Positions 21,411 to 29,175 of a DNA stretch of 29,728 nt are shown in pieces. The DNA comes from DASUKL01 sp036278755 (GTDB lineage Bacteria; Chloroflexota; Limnocylindria; Limnocylindrales; CSP1-4). The stretch lies in the NCBI GenBank assembly GCA_036278755.1, contig DASUKL010000028.1, positions 1 to 29,728 on the forward strand, written 5' to 3'. The translations under genes were made by a program, and so were the position numbers. Position 1 is the first letter of the stretch. Each line of letters starts with the position of its first letter. The notes below the pieces were generated by a model, which did not search any database, was not told where the DNA came from, and worked only from the letters and a program-made list of their open reading frames with translations.

Positions 21411-22502
21411 ATGGCGGGCGGCATGTTCGAGTTGCGCAGGGACGCGATCACCGGTTGGTGGGTAGCCGTGGTCGTCGAGCGGGCCTACGATCGCCGCCGC
21501 TTCGCGCGTCGGGCGGAGCCCGTAGCCGCCCCGCGCTGCGCCAACTGCTTCGAGCCGCCGGGCGGTGGGGTCCGGGTCCGCATGCTCAAGGCCCATGCCT
21601 TCAGCGTGGCCGGCGACGAGGGCGAGGAGGCGGATGAGCGGGCCCCGGCGCGGGCGGACGGTGGGGCGGAGGGCCGCGGCGAAGCGCGACCGGAGGTGCA
21701 ACGGGAGCCGCGTCAGGGCCGGCTGGGCCTGGTCGCCGACATCGGCTCCTGGGCCACCATCGTCGCCCCGCCCGAGCACCATCAGGCCCTGGCCCACGAG
21801 GATCCGGCCATCGTCGGGGAACTGCTGGCCCGGGCCCGGGAGACGATCGCCAAGGCGCGCCAGGCGGACCAGACCGAATACGTCCAGGTCGTCCAGAACT
21901 GGGGCCGCCAGGCCGGCGCCCTGACCAACCACCTCTGCCTCGACACCTACGACCTGCCCCAGATCCCGCATCGCGTGGGCGAGGAGCTGGGCGGTGCGGC
22001 CCGCTACCTCATCCGTGAGGGGGTCTGCCCCTATTGCCGGCTGGTCCGCGACGAGACGGCCTCCCGGGAGCGGCTCGTCTTCGAGGACGCGGCCGCCGTG
22101 GCTTTCGCCCCCTATGCCTCGCGCTCCCCGTTCGAGCTGTGGGTCGTGCCCCGACGGCACGAGGCGGACTTCGGGCGGGCCACGGACGCCGACCTGACCA
22201 GCGCGGCCGAGACCCTGCGCAAGGTGCTGGCCCTCCTCGACGTCCTCGACGGTCCGCCCTACAACCTCGTCCTGCACACGGCCCCCTTGCGCGAGCGGGT
22301 CGACGAGACGTACCACTGGCACTGGGAGATCCATCCCCGGCTGCGGGAGATCGCCGGCCTCGAACTCGGCACGGGCCTGCCCGTCAACCCCATCAGCCCC
22401 GAGGAGGCCGTGGCCGACCTGCTCCCGGCGCCCGGGATCGAGGCGCCGGAGCGTCGCGAGTGGACCGCGCCCGACTGGGCCGAGCGGGCCCGCGAACGCT
22501 GA
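21411..22502 (+). CDS. GalT-like nucleotidyltransferase (HIT superfamily), altered active-site motif
   Basis: 363 aa. The N-terminus FELRRDAITGWWVAVVVERA and two zinc-type pairs, CANC (43-46) and CPYC (206-209), mark a galactose-1-phosphate uridylyltransferase-like protein; the second half has PFELWVVPRRHEADF and YHWHWEIHPRL (301-311). In GalT the nucleophile is the second His of an HPHGQ motif following a Gly-rich turn. At the matching place (QNWGRQAGALTNHLCLD, 162-178) that motif is missing, so transferase activity by the usual uridylyl-histidine route is doubtful. A charged low-complexity insert (about 67-102) separates strands. ATG 21411 is 5 nt after lipB; ATG 21423 (MFELRR) is an equally good start by family comparison. 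It is cotranscribed with lipB. The substrate is unknown. Confidence 0.8.
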   Translation: MAGGMFELRRDAITGWWVAVVVERAYDRRRFARRAEPVAAPRCANCFEPPGGGVRVRMLKAHAFSVAGDEGEEADERAPARADGGAEGRGEARPEVQREPRQGRLGLVADIGSWATIVAPPEHHQALAHEDPAIVGELLARARETIAKARQADQTEYVQVVQNWGRQAGALTNHLCLDTYDLPQIPHRVGEELGGAARYLIREGVCPYCRLVRDETASRERLVFEDAAAVAFAPYASRSPFELWVVPRRHEADFGRATDADLTSAAETLRKVLALLDVLDGPPYNLVLHTAPLRERVDETYHWHWEIHPRLREIAGLELGTGLPVNPISPEEAVADLLPAPGIEAPERREWTAPDWAERARER

Positions 22503-22668
22503 TGGACGGCCGAACGTCACATCCGGCCCTCCGGCCGCGTCTCAGGTGGTCGGACCACGTCCCCAGGACCTGGCAACCCATGGCCCCCTGCCCCGGGTGG
22601 GCCACCGAGCGCTGGAGAGCCGACAGTCCGTGTCCGTCGCCGCCCTTGCGCTGCAAGGTTGGACCAGC

Positions 22669-23253
22669 GTGACCCGCGATCGGGCCACCGCCCGCGCCTT
22701 CCTCGAGCAGCTCTTCCGGGCCCATTCCGGCGAGATCTACGCCTACCTCGTGCGCATGGTGCGCGATCCCGAGTTGGCCGCCGACCTCACCCAGGAGACC
22801 TTCGTGAAGGCCTTCCGGGCCTACGACACGCTGGCCGATCCTTCCCGCGCCCGCGGCTGGCTCTATCAGATCGCCGGCCGGACGGCCCTGGACGAGCTGC
22901 GCCACCGCCGGCTGCTGCGCTTCATCCCCTGGACCGGGCAGGCCCGCGGCTCGGCCGCCTCGGCCGAGGACACCGTCCTCCACGAGCGCCTCTCGGCCGA
23001 GCTGGAACGGGCCCTGGCGCGCATCCCTGACCGGCAGCGCCAGGCCATCATCCTGGCCGAGATCCATGACCTCTCCGGACTGGAGTTGGCCGCCGCCCTG
23101 GACGTTTCCCACGCCGCGGCCCGGGCCCTGCTGACCCGGGCCCGCGAGTCGCTCCGCCAGGCCCTGGCCGTGGAGCGGGCTGCCCGAGCGGACCAGGATG
23201 CGGCCGCGGGCGGTCGCGAGCGCTCGAGCGGACGATCGGGAGGGCGCCGCTGA
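22669..23253 (+). CDS. ECF-type RNA polymerase sigma factor
   Basis: 194 aa from the GTG at 22669. Region 2 (FRAHSGEIYAYLVRMVRDPE, then DLTQETFVKAFRAYDTL) and region 4 (RIPDRQRQAIILAEIHDLSG and VSHAAARALLTRARESLRQAL) are present with a short linker, the two-domain plan of extracytoplasmic-function sigma factors. Upstream GTG codons at 22630 and 22546 stay in frame, but conservation begins near ARAFLEQLFRAHSG. The stop overlaps the start of the next gene (TGATG), which encodes a putative anti-sigma protein. This is the usual arrangement, so activity is probably held in check by that protein. The 166 nt before the gene show no convincing promoter. Confidence 0.93.
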   Translation: MTRDRATARAFLEQLFRAHSGEIYAYLVRMVRDPELAADLTQETFVKAFRAYDTLADPSRARGWLYQIAGRTALDELRHRRLLRFIPWTGQARGSAASAEDTVLHERLSAELERALARIPDRQRQAIILAEIHDLSGLELAAALDVSHAAARALLTRARESLRQALAVERAARADQDAAAGGRERSSGRSGGRR

Positions 23254-25361
23254 TGCGTCCGGGCCGGCCCGGCGACGGCACCCACGCTCGCTTCCAGGCT
23301 CTCCTCGTACGCAGCCTGGACGAGCGCCTGGAGGCCCGCGAGTCGGCCCGCCTGGCGGCCCACCTGGCGGCCTGCCCCGTGTGCCGGACCGTCGCCGCCG
23401 GCTACCGGGAGGACCGCGCCCGCCTGCGCGGGCTACGCCGGGCCGATCCGCCGCGCGACTTGTGGGCCCGCACCGAGACGGCTCTCGATAGGGAGGTCCT
23501 GAAGGGCGACCATCGGCCGGCGGCCGTGAGCCTCGGCACCCTGGCCGGGCTGGCCGCGGTGCTGGCCCTGATCGGCTCGCAAGTCGGCTCGGGCGGCAGC
23601 ACGCCGTCGGCCGCACCGGGGGCCACGCCCTTCGCCATCACCCCCCAGTCGCTGGCCTTCCTGACCCGGGATGGCAACGAGCTGGCCCTCTTCCGAACGC
23701 AGATCAACGAGGTCTGCCCACCGCCCCTCCTGGACTGCCCTCAGAGCAGCTCCACGTCCGAGTCGGTCGTCCGTGTGGGCGCCGACATCGATCCCAGCGG
23801 CCTGGCCGTAGGCGCGGACGGCCGGGTGCTGATCACCGGTCGGGACGAAGAGGGCCACGCGGTCTTCGGCATCGTCCGGCTCGACGAGTCGCTGGCCGAG
23901 CCCTCGAGCGACGGCCGCTCCCCGGGCAGCGGCGCGACGGCCACGGATGCCTCCGCGACCCCCTCCGGCACCCGAGCGACGGCGGGCGCCACGCGCAGCG
24001 CGACGCCGTTCGGCGGCGGGTCGTCCAGGGCCTCGGCGACGGCTGGCGGGTCGGGCGCGGGCCGCTCGCCGGACGAGCCCCGGGCCACCGCCTCGGCCAC
24101 GTCCCTGCCCGACGTGGGGGACCTGCCAGAGGTGCGGCCGATCCTCAGCGACGTCATCCAGACCGGCTCTCCGGCGGCTTGGTCCCCGGACGGCTCCAGC
24201 CTCGCCTTTAGCGCCATGCCGGCCGACGGCAGCCACGGCCCGGATGTCTACGTCTGGTCGCCGGGGGACGACGTGGCCGTGGCCCTGACCGACGATCACC
24301 GCTCCTCGTTCGCCAGCTGGGTCGACGACGAGATCCTCATCAGCCGGGTCGAGCCCGCGGACGGCGAGGACGGGGCCAGCCCGGGCAGCGGCCATCGCAC
24401 GGGCGCCGACGTCAGTCCCGACCCGGACGCCAGCCCCGAGGCCGACGTCAGTCCCGATCCGGACGCCAGCCCCGAACCCGGCGATCACCCCACGGCCAGC
24501 CCGAAGATCAGCCCGACGCCCAGGCCCTCGGCCAGGCGCGGCGGCGGGGCGACGGACGAGGCGACCGCCAGCCCGAAGGACAAGGCCAGCCCCAGCCCGA
24601 AGGCCAGCCCGAACGACCGGGCCCCCGCCGACGGGAGGGCCAGCCCGACCGATCGGCCCTCCGGGGACGCCGCTCCGACCCCCCACGCCTCCGTCGGAGT
24701 GGGCAGGACGGGGACCGCCGCCCAGGTCGTGACCGTGCTGCTCGACCCCCTGACGCGTCGGGAGGTGTCGATCCCGGCCCTCGAGGGAGCCTGGCTGCCG
24801 ACGGTCGATCCGGTGGGGCGGTATGTGGCCTACTGGCAGGGTGTCCTGGCCTGGGATGGGCAGACGGTCGCCCCGGTCAGCGGCAGACTCTGGATCGGCT
24901 CCTGGCCGGCCATCGAGCCCAGGGCCCAACCGATCCCGACCCCGACTCCCGATGGCGACCGTGGTCGCCCCTCGCCCACGCCGCGCCCGTCGCAGACCGC
25001 GGCCCCCGCGACGGCCGTGCGCTGGCCCCTCGACCCTGCTGCCGGCACGGTCGTGGACTGGCGCATCCGCTGGGCCGACGACGGCCTGGCCGTAGGCCTC
25101 TGGCTGGCCGCCAGCCCCGACGCTCGGGTCGGCCAGCTCACGGTCCTCACCCCGCCCGATCCGCGCACCCAGGAGGCCAGCGTGCTCCTGGCCCCCACCC
25201 CGGCCGGTGAGGGCGCCTTCGCCATGGGCCTCGACCGCGTGGCCTGGGTCGTCCCGCTCGGCACCGCGGCCGGCGAGTTGCGGGTCGCGACCTGGGGTCC
25301 CCTGGGGTCCGGCGGCGTGAGGCTGCGCCAGCTCGACGGCCTGGGGGTGCCGGCCTTCTAA
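23253..25361 (+). CDS. Membrane anti-sigma-like protein: zinc-finger N-terminus, one TM helix, beta-propeller-like exterior
   Basis: 702 aa. Residues 1-60 contain the zinc-binding anti-sigma signature H-x3-C-x2-C (His37, Cys41, Cys44, in HLAACPVC). One hydrophobic segment (about 91-113) follows. The outside part has strand-turn units resembling TolB/WD40 blades (FAITPQSLAFLTRDG, AAWSPDGSSLAFSAMP, DVYVWSPGDDV, YVAYWQGVLAWDG, WRIRWADDGLAVGLWLA) interrupted by long Ser/Pro/Ala/Asp low-complexity stretches around residues 215-290 and 370-490. It overlaps the sigma gene by 1 nt and so is translationally coupled. It probably binds the sigma factor inside and receives a signal outside. Typical anti-sigma factors are about 200-300 residues, so this is unusually large. 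The propeller assignment is by eye and not certain. Confidence 0.82.
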   Translation: MRPGRPGDGTHARFQALLVRSLDERLEARESARLAAHLAACPVCRTVAAGYREDRARLRGLRRADPPRDLWARTETALDREVLKGDHRPAAVSLGTLAGLAAVLALIGSQVGSGGSTPSAAPGATPFAITPQSLAFLTRDGNELALFRTQINEVCPPPLLDCPQSSSTSESVVRVGADIDPSGLAVGADGRVLITGRDEEGHAVFGIVRLDESLAEPSSDGRSPGSGATATDASATPSGTRATAGATRSATPFGGGSSRASATAGGSGAGRSPDEPRATASATSLPDVGDLPEVRPILSDVIQTGSPAAWSPDGSSLAFSAMPADGSHGPDVYVWSPGDDVAVALTDDHRSSFASWVDDEILISRVEPADGEDGASPGSGHRTGADVSPDPDASPEADVSPDPDASPEPGDHPTASPKISPTPRPSARRGGGATDEATASPKDKASPSPKASPNDRAPADGRASPTDRPSGDAAPTPHASVGVGRTGTAAQVVTVLLDPLTRREVSIPALEGAWLPTVDPVGRYVAYWQGVLAWDGQTVAPVSGRLWIGSWPAIEPRAQPIPTPTPDGDRGRPSPTPRPSQTAAPATAVRWPLDPAAGTVVDWRIRWADDGLAVGLWLAASPDARVGQLTVLTPPDPRTQEASVLLAPTPAGEGAFAMGLDRVAWVVPLGTAAGELRVATWGPLGSGGVRLRQLDGLGVPAF
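24408..24479 (+). repeat. 36-nt tandem repeat in the anti-sigma-like gene
   Basis: Two units (24408-24443 and 24444-24479) each encode DVSPDPDASPE plus one residue. They differ at a few third positions only. Further CCAGCCCGAAG-type units follow to about 24620. Confidence 0.8.
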
Positions 25362-25381
25362 GCTCGGTCGCCCCAGCGCGC

Positions 25382-25387
25382 TATCCT
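25382..25387 (+). promoter_or_regulatory. -10 box TATCCT of the pyrRBC operon
   Basis: TATCCT lies 21 nt after the preceding stop codon and 56 nt before the pyrR GTG, predicting a leader of about 50 nt. The leader has a GAGGAGGA ribosome site (25428-25435). Confidence 0.5.
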
Positions 25388-25443
25388 GGGTCCTCGACCT
25401 TCAGGGGCCTGGTCCGGCGAGGCCGGCGAGGAGGATTGATCGC

Positions 25444-25992
25444 GTGTCGGGCCGCCAGATCATGACCGCCGACGAGGTGCGCCGAGCGCTCGTCCGCATC
25501 AGCCACGAGATCGTCGAGAAGCACGGCGGCACGGAGCGGCTGGCCCTCGTCGGCATCCAGCGGCGGGGGGTGCCGCTGGCCCACCGAGTGGCCGAGGCGG
25601 TGACTTCACACGAGGGCGTCGAGCTCCCGGTGGGCGCCCTCGACATCACCTTCTATCGTGACGACCTGACGCTCGTCGCCCACCAGCCCGTGGTCAAGGG
25701 CACGGACCTACCGTTCGACCCGACCGGCCTGACGGTGGTCATCGTGGATGACGTCCTGTACACCGGGCGCACCGTGCGGGCTGCGATGGACGCCCTGATG
25801 GACTTCGGTCGGCCCACCGCCATCCGCCTGGCCGCGCTGGTCGACCGTGGCCACCGCGAGCTGCCCATCCGGGCCGACCACGTCGGCAAGAACGTGCCCA
25901 CCTCGCGCGAGGAGGTGATCAAGGTCCACCTCGTCGAGGTCGACGGCCAGGACGACGTATGGATCGACCGGCCTTCGGCCGAGCCGGCATGA
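25444..25992 (+). CDS. pyrR: Pyrimidine operon regulator / uracil phosphoribosyltransferase
   Basis: A 182-aa PyrR, which binds pyr mRNA in response to UMP/UTP and also makes UMP from uracil and PRPP. The PRPP-binding loop VVIVDDVLYTGRTVRAA (98-114) and the family segments LVGIQRRGVPLAHR and GALDITFYRDDL are intact, as is the C-terminal RADHVGKNVPTSREEVIKVHL. It starts with GTG at 25444, 8 nt after GAGGAGGA. It is the first gene of pyrR-pyrB-pyrC. No classical terminator/antiterminator pair is visible in the short leader, so control may be translational (inference). Confidence 0.96.
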   Translation: MSGRQIMTADEVRRALVRISHEIVEKHGGTERLALVGIQRRGVPLAHRVAEAVTSHEGVELPVGALDITFYRDDLTLVAHQPVVKGTDLPFDPTGLTVVIVDDVLYTGRTVRAAMDALMDFGRPTAIRLAALVDRGHRELPIRADHVGKNVPTSREEVIKVHLVEVDGQDDVWIDRPSAEPA

Positions 25993-26038
25993 TCATGGTC
26001 TCGATCCGGCCCGCGATCGCCCGCTCGGCGGGCGCGGC

Positions 26039-27034
26039 ATGATGGCGCCCTCGACGTGGCGCCATCGCCATCTCCTCGACGTCGCCGACCTGAGCCTCGA
26101 CGAGCTCGATCTGCTCCTGCGCACCGCCGACGAGATGCGCACGGTCATCGGCCGGCCCATCCCGCGCATCCCGGCCCTCCGCGGGACCAACCTGACGATC
26201 CTCTTCTACGAGCCGTCGACCCGCACCCGGGTGAGCTTCGAGGTCGCGGCCAAGAACCTCTCGGCCGACGTGGTCAACGTGGTGGCCGCCTCGAGCTCGG
26301 TGGTCAAGGGCGAGTCCCTGGTCGACACGGTCCGCACCCTGGAGGCCTTGGGAGCCGACGTGCTGGTCATGCGCCACGCTCGCAGCGGGGCCCCCTATCT
26401 CGCCGCGGACGTCTTCGGCGGCCACGTCGTCAACGCCGGGGACGGCTGGCACGCTCACCCCAGCCAGGCCCTCCTGGATCTCTACACCCTTCGCGATCGG
26501 CTGCCCGGCGGCCGCGTGGCCGGGGGCAAGATCGTCATCGTGGGCGACATCCTCCACTCCCGGGTGGCCCGCTCGAACGTCTGGACCCTGACCGCGGCCG
26601 GGGCCGACGTCTGCCTGTGCGGGCCCCCGACCCTGGTGGCGGGGTTCGAGGCCTGGGCCCGGGCCCTGCCACCGGACCGGCGCCTGACCGTGACGACCGA
26701 CCTCGAGGCCGCCCTGCGCGACGCGGACGCGGTCATGCCGCTGCGCCTCCAGCAGGAGCGTATGGCGGCCGGCCTGCTCCCGTCGCTGCGGGAGTACGCC
26801 ATGCGTTACGGGATCACGGCGGCCCGGCTCCGTGTCTGCCAGCCCGGCGTGCTGGTCCTCCATCCCGGGCCCATGAACGAGGGCGTGGAGATCGCCCCAG
26901 ACGTGGCCACCTCGCCGGCCTCGGTCATCACCCAGCAGGTGGCCAACGGTGTGGCCGTCCGCATGGCCCTCCTCTTCCTCATCGTGGGGGGAGGGGCCGG
27001 CAGTAAGTCCGATGCCCTGACGGGGGAGGCCTGA
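26039..27034 (+). CDS. pyrB: Aspartate carbamoyltransferase catalytic subunit
   Basis: 331 aa. It condenses carbamoyl phosphate and aspartate in the second step of UMP synthesis. The carbamoyl-phosphate loop FYEPSTRTRVSFE (57-69), the 80s-loop Lys90 (SSSVVKGES), DGWHAHPSQALLDLYTL and the aspartate-binding HPGPMNEGVEI are all present. Two adjacent ATG codons (26039 and 26042) can start the protein. It lies 46 nt after pyrR and ends one nucleotide before the pyrC GTG, so the three are one operon. No pyrI regulatory subunit is nearby; a complex with the adjacent dihydroorotase, as in some bacteria, is possible. Confidence 0.97.
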   Translation: MMAPSTWRHRHLLDVADLSLDELDLLLRTADEMRTVIGRPIPRIPALRGTNLTILFYEPSTRTRVSFEVAAKNLSADVVNVVAASSSVVKGESLVDTVRTLEALGADVLVMRHARSGAPYLAADVFGGHVVNAGDGWHAHPSQALLDLYTLRDRLPGGRVAGGKIVIVGDILHSRVARSNVWTLTAAGADVCLCGPPTLVAGFEAWARALPPDRRLTVTTDLEAALRDADAVMPLRLQQERMAAGLLPSLREYAMRYGITAARLRVCQPGVLVLHPGPMNEGVEIAPDVATSPASVITQQVANGVAVRMALLFLIVGGGAGSKSDALTGEA

Positions 27035-27035
27035 G

Positions 27036-28517
27036 GTGCGCCCGGGACAGCGCTGCCAGCATCTCGAGCTCGGCCCGATCTGGCTGGTGGATCCCTCCAG
27101 CGGCCGCGAGGGCGTGGCGCGTCTGCGGGTCGAGGGCGGGCGCCTGGCGGAGGTCGACTGGGCGCGCGCTGGGAGTGGCGCACGGAGCGAGCCCGCGCTG
27201 GTCGTCCTGCCCGGCTTGACCGATCTCCACGTCCACCTCCGCGAGCCCGGTGGCGAGGACGCCGAGAGCGTGGCCAGCGGCCTCGCCGCGGCGGCCCATG
27301 GTGGCTTCACGACCGTCTGCGCCATGGCCAACACGACGCCGCCGGGCGACGATCCGGCCGTCCTGGGGCGGGTCCTGGCCGCAGCCCGACAGAGTGGCAG
27401 TCCGGTCCGCCTCCTGCCCTACGGGACCATCTCGGCCGGCCGGGCCGGCCTGACCCTGGCCCCTCTCGGCGAGCTGGCTGATGCCGGCGCGGCTGGCTTC
27501 AGTGACGACGGCGCGCCGGTGGCCGACCCGGCCCTCCTGGGCCACGCCCTGGCCTACGCCGGCGGGCTGGGCCTGCCCGTCGTCGAGCATGCCGAGGACT
27601 CGGCGCTCACCGAGGGTGCCGAGATGTCCGAGGGCCTGACCGCGACCTTGCTCGGGCTGCGTGGCTGGCCGGCGGCAGGGGAGGAGGGCGCTGTCGCTCG
27701 GGCCCTGGCGGTCCTCGCCGACGTGGCCCGCGGCGCTCCCCCAGGTGCGGCCCCGCGGCTCCACCTGACCCACCTATCCACGGCCGGCTCGGTGGCCCTC
27801 GTCCGGGCCGCCAAGGCCGCCCACCTGCCGGTCACCTGCGACGTGACGCCGCATCACCTGGCCCTCTACGACGGCTGGGTGGCCGGCGATCGACGCTTCG
27901 CCTGGGATGCCGTGGCGGCGCCCTGGCAGGGCGGGAGGGTCGACGCGGCACCCTTCGACCCGGCCACGCGGGTCAACCCGCCGCTGCGCTCGGCGGAGGA
28001 TGCGCTGGCCCTCTGGGCGGCGCTGGCCGACGGGACGGTGGACGCCATCGCCACCGACCACGCTCCCCATCGGGAGGTCGACAAGCGGGTCGAGTACGGG
28101 ACCGCGGCGCCGGGCATCAGCGGCCTCGAGACGGCCCTCAGCCTGATCCTGGCCGGGGTCGAGGTGGGCCTGGCGCCCCTGCTGACGGTGGCCCGAGCCT
28201 TGACCATGGGCCCGCAGCGGGTCCTCGCCGGCCCGGCGTCGGGCTCAGGCTCGGGGTCGACGTCGGGGTCGGGCTCGAGCTCGGGGTCGGGTTCGGGGTC
28301 GGGCCTGAAGCTCGGCGCCCCTCTCGCAGTCGGTGAGGCGGCGGATCTGGTCGTCGTCGATCGGGCTTCGGGCTGGACGGTCGATGCTGGCAGCCTCCGC
28401 TCGAAGGGCCACAACACGCCGCTCCTGGGCCGAGCACTGATGGGCCGTGTCCTGCTGACCGTGGCCGCGGGCCGCCTGGCCTACCTCGACCCCGATGCGG
28501 AGGTGGGTCAGGGCTAA
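27036..28517 (+). CDS. pyrC: Dihydroorotase, class I
   Basis: 493 aa. It cyclises carbamoyl aspartate to dihydroorotate and belongs to the amidohydrolase superfamily. Metal ligands are visible: HVHLREPG (65-72), VEHAED, HLTHLST and TDHAPH; GFSDDG carries the aspartate found in class I enzymes. It starts with GTG at 27036, one base after the pyrB stop, with GGGGGAGG about 8 nt upstream. Near the C-terminus, after the conserved LTMGPQRVL, an in-frame Gly-Ser tract of about 22 residues (402-423) interrupts the segment before the PLAVGEAADLVVVD strand. This explains why the protein is longer than the usual 420-440 residues. The tract should form a flexible surface loop. Confidence 0.96.
   Translation: MRPGQRCQHLELGPIWLVDPSSGREGVARLRVEGGRLAEVDWARAGSGARSEPALVVLPGLTDLHVHLREPGGEDAESVASGLAAAAHGGFTTVCAMANTTPPGDDPAVLGRVLAAARQSGSPVRLLPYGTISAGRAGLTLAPLGELADAGAAGFSDDGAPVADPALLGHALAYAGGLGLPVVEHAEDSALTEGAEMSEGLTATLLGLRGWPAAGEEGAVARALAVLADVARGAPPGAAPRLHLTHLSTAGSVALVRAAKAAHLPVTCDVTPHHLALYDGWVAGDRRFAWDAVAAPWQGGRVDAAPFDPATRVNPPLRSAEDALALWAALADGTVDAIATDHAPHREVDKRVEYGTAAPGISGLETALSLILAGVEVGLAPLLTVARALTMGPQRVLAGPASGSGSGSTSGSGSSSGSGSGSGLKLGAPLAVGEAADLVVVDRASGWTVDAGSLRSKGHNTPLLGRALMGRVLLTVAAGRLAYLDPDAEVGQG
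28239..28304 (+). repeat. Gly-Ser-encoding 6-nt microsatellite in pyrC
   Basis: Eleven consecutive TCG-GGN-type hexamers (TCGGGC, TCGGGG, TCGGGT, with a few TCGACG/TCGAGC variants) encode alternating Ser and Gly. The unit length keeps the frame whatever the copy number. Confidence 0.85.
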
Positions 28518-28725
28518 CGTCCCTGGCCGCGTGGAGGCCACCGTCCGCTGTCACGTTTACGCGATCACGTTCGCTCTCTGGCTCGCAGCGCGTCCCGACG
28601 TTCGCTGATCGCGGAAGACTGTCAGCGCCAGCCTGCGCGACGGCCCTCCTGTCCGTCGATGGCGGACTTCGCTGAGCGCAGCCGTGCGGATCGGCTCGCT
28701 GACCGCACCTGATCGCGAACGGGCG
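28518..28725. other. Intergenic region with short TTCGCTGA-type repeats
   Basis: No gene is supported. The element (T/C)TCGCTGANCGC recurs at 28601, 28668 and 28695, and a related ACGTTCGCTCTC lies at 28568. The stretch separates convergent pyrC and the GNAT gene. No terminator hairpin with a T tract was found. Confidence 0.4.
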
Positions 28726-29116
28726 TCATCGTATCGTGGGCTCGATCGGGCTCCCGCCAGGCTTGGCCGGACGTCGGAAGCGGTAGCGGACCTCGTCGAT
28801 CTCGGCGCCGCCGATCGTGAGGGTTCGGCGCCGCCCGTCGGCAGCCCAGCCCCAGCGTTCGTAGAAGCGGATCGCCCGCTCATTGTCGGCGAAGACCCAA
28901 AGACAGCGTTGGCCGGCACCGGCTGGGCCGAGCGCCTCGAGCTGACGCGCCATGAGCCCAGCGCCAACGCCGGTGCCGAGCGCCTCCGGATCCACGTAGA
29001 TCGCGTACAGTTCCGTACTGCCAGCGGCCAGGTCGTCATCGCGGGCGGCGTCAGACTCCGCCGCGCGTCTGATCCATACGTTGCCCCTGCCCGCCGTCGT
29101 CCTGCCGTGGTACATC
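28726..29116 (-). CDS. GNAT-family N-acetyltransferase, short or N-terminally truncated
   Basis: From the ATG at 29116 the protein is 129-130 aa. The acetyl-CoA-binding part is clear: ELYAIYVDPEALGTGVGAGLM (strand 4 and the R/Q-x-x-G-x-G/A-type loop), CLWVFADNERAIRFYERWGW (strand 5 and helix 4), and DEVRYRFRRP. The first helices and strands found in full GNAT proteins (usually 150-180 aa) are missing or reduced to MYHGRTTAGRGNVWIRR. The frame is open further up to 29406, but that part is antisense to another gene and Pro/Ser-rich. A reverse-strand TATCCT lies 9 nt before 29116, so the short form may be expressed; otherwise this is a 5'-truncated remnant. The acceptor substrate is unknown. Confidence 0.7.
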
Positions 29117-29125
29117 CGCCGTCCA

Positions 29126-29131
29126 GGATAG
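29126..29131 (-). promoter_or_regulatory. -10 box TATCCT of the GNAT gene
   Basis: Reverse-strand TATCCT is followed by 9 nt (GGACGGCGG) and ATG at 29116. The GGCGG could alternatively be a poor ribosome-binding sequence. Confidence 0.4.
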
Positions 29132-29162
29132 GGGTCCTGCGGCCCCGGAAGGCCGTCGTCGG

Positions 29163-29168
29163 TACCAT
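29163..29168 (+). promoter_or_regulatory. -10 box TACCAT before the short ORF and the membrane protein
   Basis: TACCAT is followed by exactly 7 nt (GGCCCAG) and the ATG at 29176, the same spacing as at five other genes here. Confidence 0.5.
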
Positions 29169-29175
29169 GGCCCAG

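Noticed and set aside
25388..25443. Classical PyrR antiterminator/terminator attenuator
   Set aside because: The leader is only about 50 nt and contains no T-tailed hairpin.
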